Assembly: GCF_000797465.1 (NCBI RefSeq)
Contig: NZ_JSWG01000006.1
Span: forward strand, 186,001 to 250,000
Reading direction: 5' to 3'
DNA from: Psychroserpens jangbogonensis
GTDB taxonomy: Bacteria > Bacteroidota > Bacteroidia > Flavobacteriales > Flavobacteriaceae
DNA: 64,000 bases
The translations under genes were made by a program, and so were the position numbers. Shown here in pieces: positions 16,036-23,721 of the stretch. A model generated the notes under the pieces. It did not search any database and had not been told where the DNA came from. It saw only the letters and a list, made by a program, of their open reading frames with translations. The stretch's first letter is position 1; every line of letters begins with the position of its first letter.

Positions 16036-18966
16036 ATGGTTACTAATTCTCAATTACAAATTCTATTATCTCAATTAGAAGGTGAGTTGTATTTTGATGA
16101 ATTAATGAAATCACTCTATGCAACAGACGCTTCAGTTTATAGAATGTTACCATTGGCAGTTGCCATTCCAAAAACAAAGGCAGACCTTAAGTCTCTTATT
16201 CAATTTGCAACAACTCACAAAACATCATTAATCCCTAGAGCAGCTGGTACTTCACTCGCTGGACAATGCGTAGGAAATGGTATTGTCGTTGACGTTTCAA
16301 AGCATTTTACAAAAATATTGGACATTAACGAAAAAGCACAAACAGTTACAGTACAACCTGGTGTAATAAGAGATGAGCTCAATAATTATTTAAAGCCTTT
16401 TGGTTTGTTTTTTGGTCCAAACACATCTACATCCAATCGATGCATGATTGGTGGTATGGTTGGAAATAATTCCTCAGGAACAACATCTATTCAATATGGA
16501 ATTACTAGAGATAAGGTATTAGAGCTTCAAACAATTTTAAGCGATGGAAGTGAAGTTGTTTTTTCTGAATTGTCTTCTGAAGAATTTCATAAAAAAACAC
16601 AGTTAAAAAATATTGAAGGAGCTATTTACAATCAAATTTATGATGAGCTGTCTTCAAAAGGCATTCAACAACAGATAAAAGATAATTTCCCGAAACCAGA
16701 AATACATCGTAGAAATACTGGTTATGCAATTGATGAATTGATAGAAACCGAATTATTTACGGAGTCTACAGATAAATTCAACATGTGCAAGTTGCTTTCT
16801 GGAAGTGAAGGTACCCTTGCTTTTACTACTCAAATCACATTACAATTAGACCAGTTGCCTCCATCTGAATCTGTAATGATTGCTGCACATTTCAATAGTA
16901 TTCAAGATTGTTTAAATGCTGTTGAGCCAGTCATGAAACACAATTTGTTTACTTGTGAAATGATGGATAAAACCATTTTAGACCTCACAAAACACAACAA
17001 AATACAACAAGAAAATAGAACTTTCTTAATTAAAGATCCTGAAGCAATCTTAATGTGTGAAGTTAAAGCTGATACGATTCAAGATGCAGAGGAAAAGGCT
17101 CAATACCTATTAAAAACACTTGAGTCGTCACAATTAAGTTTTGCAAACCCAATGCTCTCAGGTAATGATATTATTAAAGCAAATGAGCTTCGAAAAGCTG
17201 GATTAGGCTTATTAGGCAATATGATTGGCGACAAAAAAACAGCTGCTTGTATTGAAGACACAGCAGTGTCAATATCAGATTTATCAAACTACATTGAAGA
17301 GTTTACAGCTTTAATGAAGACACACGATCAAAAAGCTGTGTATTATGCTCATGCTGGGGCTGGAGAGTTGCACTTACGTCCAATATTGAATTTAAAGAAG
17401 AAAGCAGATGTCGTTTTATTCAGAAAAATAACCACAGATGTCGCTCATTTGGTTAAGAAATATCAAGGCTCAATGAGTGGAGAACATGGTGATGGCATTG
17501 TTAGAGCAGAATTTATACCATTGATGATTGGAGACGGGAATTACAACATTCTCAAACGTATTAAATCAGTTTTTGATCCTAATAATATTTTCAATCCAGG
17601 AAAGATAGTTGAAGCTTTTCCAATGGATCAATCACTACGATATGAAACTGATAGGAAAGAGCCTGATATTGAAACTATTTTAGATTTCTCTAGTTCACGA
17701 GGTATTTTACGTGAAGCTGAAAAATGTAATGGTTCAGGAGATTGCAGAAAACTCCCCGAATTTGGAGGAACAATGTGTCCGAGCTACAGAGCAACACGAA
17801 ATGAAAAAGACACAACTAGAGCGCGAGCAAATGCCTTACGTGAGTTTTTAACCCAATCTGAGAAACCCAACAAATTCAATCATAAAGAGTTAAAAGAAGT
17901 ATTTGATTTATGTTTAAGCTGTAAAGCTTGCGCTAGTGAATGTCCGAGTAGTGTTGATGTAGCAAGCTTAAAAGCAGAATTTCAGTATCAATATCAAAAG
18001 GCAAATGGGATAAGTCTAAGAACAAAATTATTTGCGTACAACAACAAACTTAATTCTTTAGGAAGTAGATTTACAAATCTCACCAATTTCTTATTCTCAA
18101 ACAGGACTACATCATCGTTATTAAAATCATTATTAGGAATAGCAAAAAAAAGGAGCCTTCCTTTAATTTCAAAAACAAGTTTAAAAACTTACTTTAAAGA
18201 CTATCAAATCAAATATAGAAGAGGAAATTACATAAAGAAGGTTTACTTTTTTAATGATGAATTCACAAACTTATTAGATTCAAAAATTGGTATTGACGCG
18301 CTTGAGTTGTTGAGTGATTTAAATTACTTTGTTGATGTAATTGATCATGTCGAGTCTGGTCGTTCTTTTTTATCTAAAGGCTTACTTAAAAAGGCTAAAT
18401 CACTTGCAAATCAAAATGTTAAGGTTTTTAAAAACAAGGTGTCGTCTAAAGAATGTTTGATTGGAATCGAACCTTCAGCCATTCTGACTTTTAAAGATGA
18501 ATACCTCAGATTAGCAGATGATAAAGCTTCCGCAGAACGAATAGCAAAGCATACATTTTTAATTGAAGAATTCATTCAGCAAGAAATAGAACTTGGAAAC
18601 ATCACATCAGATCAATTCACTTTAGAGCATAAAAACATAAAATTTCATGGCCATTGTCATCAAAAGGCTTTGACAAACCAATCTTCTAGTTTTGCCGTAT
18701 TAAACTTGCCTAAAAACTATAAGGTGACCATTATACCAAGTGGTTGCTGTGGAATGGCTGGCAGTTTTGGCTATGAAAAAGAACATTACGACATTAGTAT
18801 GCAAATAGGAGAGCAAACATTATTCCCTTCAGTTAGAAAAGCTTCAGAAGAGGAGATTATTTCAGCAAATGGAACAAGCTGTAGACATCAAATAAAAGAT
18901 GGAACACAACGCCAAGCCTTGCATCCAGTAACCATATTGCGGAATGCATTAATTAAAAAAGATTAG
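16036..18966 (+). CDS. FAD-linked oxidase fused to Fe-S / CCG-domain reductase
   Basis: 976 residues. The N-terminal half is a PCMH-type FAD-binding oxidase (RAAGTSLAGQ, then GPNTSTSNRCMIGGMVGNNS) followed by an FAD-oxidase C domain (HAGAGELHLRP, MSGEHGDGIVRAEF). The C-terminal part has [4Fe-4S]-type cysteines (CNGSGDC, and LSCKACASECPSSVD) and two CCG-domain segments (HGHCHQKA and SGCCGMAGSFG). This architecture matches the D-lactate / 2-hydroxyacid dehydrogenase family that passes electrons to quinone at the inner membrane. The exact 2-hydroxyacid is not certain. Confidence 0.9.
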   Translation: MVTNSQLQILLSQLEGELYFDELMKSLYATDASVYRMLPLAVAIPKTKADLKSLIQFATTHKTSLIPRAAGTSLAGQCVGNGIVVDVSKHFTKILDINEKAQTVTVQPGVIRDELNNYLKPFGLFFGPNTSTSNRCMIGGMVGNNSSGTTSIQYGITRDKVLELQTILSDGSEVVFSELSSEEFHKKTQLKNIEGAIYNQIYDELSSKGIQQQIKDNFPKPEIHRRNTGYAIDELIETELFTESTDKFNMCKLLSGSEGTLAFTTQITLQLDQLPPSESVMIAAHFNSIQDCLNAVEPVMKHNLFTCEMMDKTILDLTKHNKIQQENRTFLIKDPEAILMCEVKADTIQDAEEKAQYLLKTLESSQLSFANPMLSGNDIIKANELRKAGLGLLGNMIGDKKTAACIEDTAVSISDLSNYIEEFTALMKTHDQKAVYYAHAGAGELHLRPILNLKKKADVVLFRKITTDVAHLVKKYQGSMSGEHGDGIVRAEFIPLMIGDGNYNILKRIKSVFDPNNIFNPGKIVEAFPMDQSLRYETDRKEPDIETILDFSSSRGILREAEKCNGSGDCRKLPEFGGTMCPSYRATRNEKDTTRARANALREFLTQSEKPNKFNHKELKEVFDLCLSCKACASECPSSVDVASLKAEFQYQYQKANGISLRTKLFAYNNKLNSLGSRFTNLTNFLFSNRTTSSLLKSLLGIAKKRSLPLISKTSLKTYFKDYQIKYRRGNYIKKVYFFNDEFTNLLDSKIGIDALELLSDLNYFVDVIDHVESGRSFLSKGLLKKAKSLANQNVKVFKNKVSSKECLIGIEPSAILTFKDEYLRLADDKASAERIAKHTFLIEEFIQQEIELGNITSDQFTLEHKNIKFHGHCHQKALTNQSSSFAVLNLPKNYKVTIIPSGCCGMAGSFGYEKEHYDISMQIGEQTLFPSVRKASEEEIISANGTSCRHQIKDGTQRQALHPVTILRNALIKKD

Positions 18967-19023
18967 TATTAACTTGTTTCATTATTAACCAAGTATCAAT
19001 TAACTTAGCACAAAAAGTAGTTT

Positions 19024-20085
19024 ATGGCAGGAAATACCTTCGGAAATATATTCAAGCTTACCACATTTGGAGAATCACATGGTGTTGCCATTGGAGGAAT
19101 TATAGATGGTTGTCCTGCTGGTTTAAAACTTGATTTTAAAGCAATACAAGGAGAGTTAAATCGTCGTAAACCTGGTCAATCTGCAATTGTTACTCAACGA
19201 AAAGAGCCCGATACGGTTGAGTTTCTTTCTGGAATATTTGAAGGACAAACTACGGGAACTCCAATCGGATTCGTTATTAAAAACACAAATCAGAAATCTA
19301 AAGATTATTCTCATATCAAAGATGTGTATCGTCCTAGCCATGCTGATTACACATATGAAAAAAAGTATGGTATCAGAGATTATAGAGGTGGAGGAAGAAG
19401 CTCTGCTCGAGAAACAGCATCTCGTGTTGTTGCTGGAGCAATCGCAAAACAATTGATTAATAATGTTCAAATTAACGCTTATACGTCTTCTGTTGGTGAT
19501 ATATTTCTTGAAAAACCATATCAGGATTTAGATTTTTCTAAAACTGAAAGTAATGATGTTCGCTGTCCTGATCAGGATACAGCCGAACGAATGATCGACA
19601 GAATTAAAGCTATTAAAAAAGATGGCGATACTATTGGAGGCACTATTACTTGTGTGCTTCAAAATGTGCCAATTGGTTTAGGAGAACCAGTATTTGATAA
19701 ACTGCATGCCGATTTAGGTAAAGCGATGTTAAGTATTAATGCTGTAAAAGGTTTTGAATATGGTAGTGGATTTTGTGGCGCAAGAATGAAAGGAAGTGAG
19801 CACAATGACTTATTCAATGATGATGGGACTACAAAAACAAATTTATCTGGCGGAATTCAAGGAGGTATCAGCAACGGAATGGATATTTACTTTAGAGTTG
19901 GGTTTAAGCCAGTTGCCACAATTATTCAAAAGCAAGACACACTAGATCGCTCAGGAAATATTGTAGAAATGCAAGGTAAAGGACGACATGACCCATGTGT
20001 AGTTCCTAGGGCAATTCCCATTGTAGAAGCCATGGTAGCTCTGGTAATGGCAGATTTTCACTTGCTAAATAAAATGTATAAATAA
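19024..20085 (+). CDS. aroC: Chorismate synthase
   Basis: 353 residues, standard length. Catalyses the last shikimate step, 5-enolpyruvylshikimate-3-phosphate to chorismate, with reduced FMN. The family signatures are visible: TFGESHG near residue 10, [11 protein letters not shown] with [13 protein letters not shown] (about 110-130), and [17 protein letters not shown] (about 280-295), and the Arg-rich end [17 protein letters not shown]. It is a lone aro gene here; the 57-nt gap before it holds no obvious regulatory element. Confidence 0.98.
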   Translation: MAGNTFGNIFKLTTFGESHGVAIGGIIDGCPAGLKLDFKAIQGELNRRKPGQSAIVTQRKEPDTVEFLSGIFEGQTTGTPIGFVIKNTNQKSKDYSHIKDVYRPSHADYTYEKKYGIRDYRGGGRSSARETASRVVAGAIAKQLINNVQINAYTSSVGDIFLEKPYQDLDFSKTESNDVRCPDQDTAERMIDRIKAIKKDGDTIGGTITCVLQNVPIGLGEPVFDKLHADLGKAMLSINAVKGFEYGSGFCGARMKGSEHNDLFNDDGTTKTNLSGGIQGGISNGMDIYFRVGFKPVATIIQKQDTLDRSGNIVEMQGKGRHDPCVVPRAIPIVEAMVALVMADFHLLNKMYK

Positions 20086-20116
20086 TTAAATTCTTACTAC
20101 AAAGCCATACTATCTT

Positions 20117-21439
20117 ATGAAAAAACTAGCACTACACTGGAAAATATTAATCGGAATGCTACTAGGTTTAGTATTTGGTTTTGTTATGCTTCAAGTTGGA
20201 GGAAGAGAATTTACTGAAGATTGGATAAAACCTATCGGTTCAATTTTTGTTAAACTATTAAAGTTGATCGCTATTCCATTAATATTAGCGTCATTAATAA
20301 AAGGGATTTCAGATTTAAAAGATATTTCCAAATTCAAAAACATAGGATTAAAAACTATTGGAATATATATAGTTACAACTGTAATTGCTATTTCAATTGG
20401 ATTAGCACTTGTAAACATTATTCAGCCTGGAGATGGTGTTTCAGAAGAAACAATAGCTAAACTTACAGATACCTATTCAGAAAATAGCAGTGTAAAAGCA
20501 AAAATCGAAGAGGCTTCAAAACAAATGAATACAGGTCCTTTGCAGTTTTTAGAGGACATGGTTCCTGATAATGCGTTTAACGCTTTAAGCAATAATAAGC
20601 TAATGCTACAGGTGATTTTCTTTTCAATATTTTTAGGCATTTCGATGCTTCTTATTGGAGAAAAGCGTGCTAAGCCTATGAAAAAATTATTTGATTCATT
20701 AAATGATATCGTTCTAAAAATGGTCGACCTAATTATGTTGAGTGCACCAGTTGCTGTATTTGCTTTATTAGCGAATGTAGTTGTGTCTTCTGATGATCCT
20801 GATATTTTATATGCTTTATTGAAATATGCAGGTGTTGTTGTTTTAGGATTAGTTTTAATGATTGTTTTTTACTGTATTCTCGTTGGAACCATTACAAAGA
20901 AAAACCCATTTTGGTTTTTAAAAGAAATGAGTCCTGCACAATTATTAGCATTTTCAACTAGTTCTAGTGCTGCGACACTTCCTGTTACAATGGAGCGCGT
21001 AGAAGAACATATTGGTGTCGACAAAGAAGTATCGAGTTTTGTGCTTCCAGTTGGAGCAACAATTAATATGGATGGAACAAGTTTATATCAAGCAGTTGCT
21101 GCAGTATTTATATTTCAAGCCCTAGGATTAGATTTAACTTTCGCTGATCAAATTACAATAGTCTTAACAGCATTATTAGCTTCCATAGGAAGTGCTGCTG
21201 TTCCAGGAGCAGGAATGGTAATGCTTGTGATTGTATTAGAATCTGTTGGTCTTCCACCAGAACTATTACCAATTGGTTTGGCATTAATATTTGCTGTCGA
21301 TAGACCTTTAGATATGTGTCGTACAGTAGTAAATGTTACTGGAGATGCAACTGTATCAATGATAGTTGCAAAATCTGTTGGAAAACTTGGCGAACCAAAG
21401 ATTAAGAATTGGGATGATAACTATGAGGAAGTCAAATAA
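20117..21439 (+). CDS. Dicarboxylate/amino acid:cation symporter
   Basis: 440 residues, DAACS family, with eight TM helices and two re-entrant loops expected. Key parts are the serine-rich loop STSSSAATLP (about 285-295), the Na+-site NMDGTSLYQ (about 325), the second hairpin GSAAVPGAGM and the substrate-binding DRPLDMCRTVVNVTGD. It imports glutamate, aspartate or C4-dicarboxylates with Na+ or H+. The Arg in MCRTVVN is the residue that, in relatives, favours acidic substrates. Confidence 0.95.
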   Translation: MKKLALHWKILIGMLLGLVFGFVMLQVGGREFTEDWIKPIGSIFVKLLKLIAIPLILASLIKGISDLKDISKFKNIGLKTIGIYIVTTVIAISIGLALVNIIQPGDGVSEETIAKLTDTYSENSSVKAKIEEASKQMNTGPLQFLEDMVPDNAFNALSNNKLMLQVIFFSIFLGISMLLIGEKRAKPMKKLFDSLNDIVLKMVDLIMLSAPVAVFALLANVVVSSDDPDILYALLKYAGVVVLGLVLMIVFYCILVGTITKKNPFWFLKEMSPAQLLAFSTSSSAATLPVTMERVEEHIGVDKEVSSFVLPVGATINMDGTSLYQAVAAVFIFQALGLDLTFADQITIVLTALLASIGSAAVPGAGMVMLVIVLESVGLPPELLPIGLALIFAVDRPLDMCRTVVNVTGDATVSMIVAKSVGKLGEPKIKNWDDNYEEVK

Positions 21440-21483
21440 AATTTTTAAATTTATATACGATTAATCAACAAAAACATCCAACT

Positions 21484-22302
21484 ATGACTGATGGTCAATT
21501 CGTGTCAACCATTGTAAGTTGTAAGTGGTTGCATAACAATCGACATTTAGATCATCTTATTCTTTTAGATACAAGCGTAAAAACAGAGATGTCTATTTCG
21601 GAAGATTATATTCCAAATTCAAGATATTTCGATATAAAAGGAAAATTTAATGATATAAGTGCTGAATTTCCTAATACAATTCCATCAGAACAACAGTTTG
21701 AGGATGAAGCAAGACAGCTAGGAATTAATAAAGATTCGATTATAGTTGTATATGATGATAAAGGAATTTATTGGAGTCCGAGAGTTTGGTGGTTATTTAA
21801 AACATTCGGATTTAAAAACATAGCAGTATTAGATGGTGGATTGCCTGAATGGCAAAAACTTGGCTATGAAACATCGTCTTCAATTAATGTTCCCAATTGG
21901 AAATCAGGAAATTTTTTAGCAGAATATGACACATCCAAAATGTGCTATTTTGAAGATATTTCAAAATTATCTAAAAATGATGATGTAAAAATTATTGATG
22001 CTCGTTCAAAAGAACGCTTTAAATGCTTAGTGCCAGAGCCTAGAAAAGGATTAAGAAGAGGAACAATCCCAAATTCTGAAAACCTTCCATTCACTAATTT
22101 GTTAAGCGGAAATTGTTTAAAACCGAAGCAAGAATTAAAAACGATATTTGAAACTTTTATAATAGGAGATAAATCACTAACTTTTTCCTGTGGATCTGGA
22201 ATTACAGCTTGTATTCTAGCATTGGCTGCAGATATTTCAGACTACAAACAAATTACTGTTTATGATGGTTCATGGACAGAATACGGAACATTAACACCAT
22301 AA
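21484..22302 (+). CDS. Sulfurtransferase (rhodanese / mercaptopyruvate type)
   Basis: 272 residues with two rhodanese domains. The N-terminal one is structural (YDDKGIYWSPRVWW, no Cys in the loop); the C-terminal one carries the active loop SCGSGITAC with Cys236. The loop sequence CGSGxTA is that of 3-mercaptopyruvate sulfurtransferases rather than thiosulfate rhodaneses (which usually have CRKGVT). It moves sulfane sulfur in the cytoplasm. The next gene starts 2 nt after its stop. Confidence 0.92.
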   Translation: MTDGQFVSTIVSCKWLHNNRHLDHLILLDTSVKTEMSISEDYIPNSRYFDIKGKFNDISAEFPNTIPSEQQFEDEARQLGINKDSIIVVYDDKGIYWSPRVWWLFKTFGFKNIAVLDGGLPEWQKLGYETSSSINVPNWKSGNFLAEYDTSKMCYFEDISKLSKNDDVKIIDARSKERFKCLVPEPRKGLRRGTIPNSENLPFTNLLSGNCLKPKQELKTIFETFIIGDKSLTFSCGSGITACILALAADISDYKQITVYDGSWTEYGTLTP

Positions 22303-22304
22303 CT

Positions 22305-22634
22305 ATGAAAAGCAACACCTGGACAAAACAAGAATTAATCGCTTACATTTTATTATATGTGGCCCATTCTGATTTAAAAGAAACGAAACAAGAACAAAAC
22401 TATATCTTATCTCGCGTAAATGCTGAAACGTATATACGAATTAAGACTGAATTTGATACAGATAATGATTATCAAAGTATTACAAAAATAGTAGATGCTG
22501 TAAAATTAGAAGATTATTATAATGATAATCCAGACGCGCTTTTTGCTGATATCAAGCTCATGGCTTTTGCAGACGGCGAAATGGATCAAATTGAACATAC
22601 TATTTATAATAGTTTAAAGAAAATATTAAGTTAG
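22305..22634 (+). CDS. Small acidic helical protein, TerB-like
   Basis: 109 residues from the ATG at 22305, 2 nt after the sulfurtransferase stop; an in-frame upstream start at 22272 would overlap that gene. Mostly helical, acidic, with LMAFADGEMDQIEHTIYNSL at the C terminus, which resembles the conserved acidic turn of TerB-like domains (AxADGxxxxxE). Function unknown; the tight spacing suggests it is translated along with the sulfurtransferase. Confidence 0.7.
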   Translation: MKSNTWTKQELIAYILLYVAHSDLKETKQEQNYILSRVNAETYIRIKTEFDTDNDYQSITKIVDAVKLEDYYNDNPDALFADIKLMAFADGEMDQIEHTIYNSLKKILS

Positions 22635-22670
22635 TATCATGGAACAATTATCAATTGCAACGATATTTTT

Positions 22671-22702
22671 TTTGCATTGTTCTCCCCATTTATATACTTT
22701 CA
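22671..22702 (+). promoter_or_regulatory. Promoter of the 6S-like RNA
   Basis: TTTG (22671-22674), 20 nt spacer, TACTTTCA (22695-22702). This is close to the Bacteroidota consensus TTTG-N19-TAnnTTTG. It predicts a transcript start near 22708, the first base of the closing stem of the RNA described next. Confidence 0.5.
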
Positions 22703-22707
22703 ATAAA

Positions 22708-22845
22708 AAAGCCTTAAAGCGCAACGCTATCTTTCAGAGGTTGTTCTGAAGCCCATCTTGTGTTAGACATGCACAAGATAAGAACCTGAGTCATTCCCAA
22801 CTAACAGAAGTTAGGCTCGAGCCAACTGTTTTGCTCTAAGGCTTT
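22708..22845 (+). ncRNA. Structured RNA, probable 6S-Flavo type RNA
   Basis: About 138 nt, richer in G+C than its surroundings. The ends form a perfect 9-bp stem, AAAGCCTTA (22708-22716) with TAAGGCTTT (22837-22845), extended by AGC/GCT and AAC/GTT. An apical hairpin, ATCTTGTG (22755-22762) with CACAAGAT (22772-22779), is enclosed by AGGTT/AACCT (22738-22742 with 22783-22787). CTAAC/GTTAG forms another small hairpin on the 3' side. A long closing stem, an open middle and an apical stem is the plan of 6S RNA, which binds RNA polymerase; a 6S-Flavo class is known in this phylum. It lacks SRP, tmRNA or RNase P landmarks. The identity is inferred from shape and place. Confidence 0.5.
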
Positions 22846-23196
22846 GTGCAATTATAAATGAAATATACCCAATAGTTTCATAAATAAATATTCAGAATGA
22901 GTGAAGCCTATTTATGGTTGAGTAAACTCATGTTTTTACTTAGGAAAGGCATTTCAAGGCTTAATTTGTATCCATAAAATCGAAATCATGTATCTCATAG
23001 ATGATTTGTGCAATTCTATATTTTTAATCATTTTTTTTATGCTTTATGACGATTAAATAGCTTGACATTAAGGACATTGCGTAGATTTACAGTAATAAAT
23101 AATGTGCTATTAATCATTAACCAAATTAGATAATCCCTCAAATGATTAAAAATATTTTTTTAGAGTTAAATTAGTTTTAATTAGTTGTTAGTTATT
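22846..23196. other. Gene-poor stretch between the 6S-like RNA and a terminator
   Basis: No convincing protein gene. It is AT-rich apart from 22897-22977, which holds a 26-codon reading frame on the plus strand (starting MSEAYLWLSK) that is overlapped by an inverted repeat, AAGCCT (22904-22909) with AGGCTT (22957-22962), and a small hairpin TGAG-TAAA-CTCA (22919-22930). Either a very small gene or a small RNA could lie here. The plus-oriented terminator at 23197 suggests that a plus-strand transcript crosses it. Confidence 0.3.
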
Positions 23197-23225
23197 AAAG
23201 TCCTTTTGAAGAAAAGGACTTTTTT
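23197..23225 (+). terminator. Intrinsic terminator, plus-strand oriented
   Basis: AAAGTCCTTTT (23197-23207) pairs perfectly with AAAAGGACTTT (23212-23222) around GAAG, followed by a run of T. The T tract is long on the plus side and short on the minus side. It also lies directly after the stop of the minus-strand DCC gene and may serve both. Confidence 0.85.
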
Positions 23226-23643
23226 ATGCGATAAATTTAGATGTTAACTCAGGAGTAGGTATCATACAAGCATTTTTCTTTCCATACCACTTGTATCTAT
23301 TTCTTGCCACAAAATCATAAACCCAGTTTCTAATAAAGGTAGGAACAATAAAAAATATAGACATCAAGTTTCTTGGAAACGCTAGGTGTTTAGCAATATG
23401 TAATGCTGCACTAGATTTTACAGATAATCCTTTCTCCTCAGAATACAGAAGAATAGAATCTGTTATAGATGTGTCTAAATTAAACTTTTCAATGATTTGC
23501 TTGCCTGCATTACTTTGCAAAGGCGCGAACATAAATAAATCGTCTTTATCATGTTTAATAACGTACAAAACAGAAGAGTTGCATAGATTGCAAACACCAT
23601 CAAAGAGTATAAGTTGCTTATGTTTAGGTAAATCTTGTATCAC
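23224..23643 (-). CDS. DCC family thiol-disulfide oxidoreductase-like protein
   Basis: 139 residues from a GTG start. The family signature LFDGVCNLCN (residues 13-22; Cys18 and Cys21 in DxxCxxC) is near the N terminus, followed by the conserved FAPLQSNAGKQI. The family (DUF393) has a thioredoxin-like fold and is predicted to do redox chemistry, but no substrate is established. It stands alone between mutS2 and the terminator. Confidence 0.9.
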   Translation of the reverse strand: MIQDLPKHKQLILFDGVCNLCNSSVLYVIKHDKDDLFMFAPLQSNAGKQIIEKFNLDTSITDSILLYSEEKGLSVKSSAALHIAKHLAFPRNLMSIFFIVPTFIRNWVYDFVARNRYKWYGKKNACMIPTPELTSKFIA

Positions 23644-23721
23644 ACTGCAAAAATACGGGTTAGATTTATAAAGTATTTAAAAATTGAGTTAAATCGTCTT
23701 AAAAGAGTTCTGATAATTTTT

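Noticed and set aside
22708-22845. SRP RNA, tmRNA or RNase P RNA in the gene-free stretch
   Set aside because: No GGAAG-type SRP tip, no tRNA-like ends with a tag frame, and too short for RNase P.
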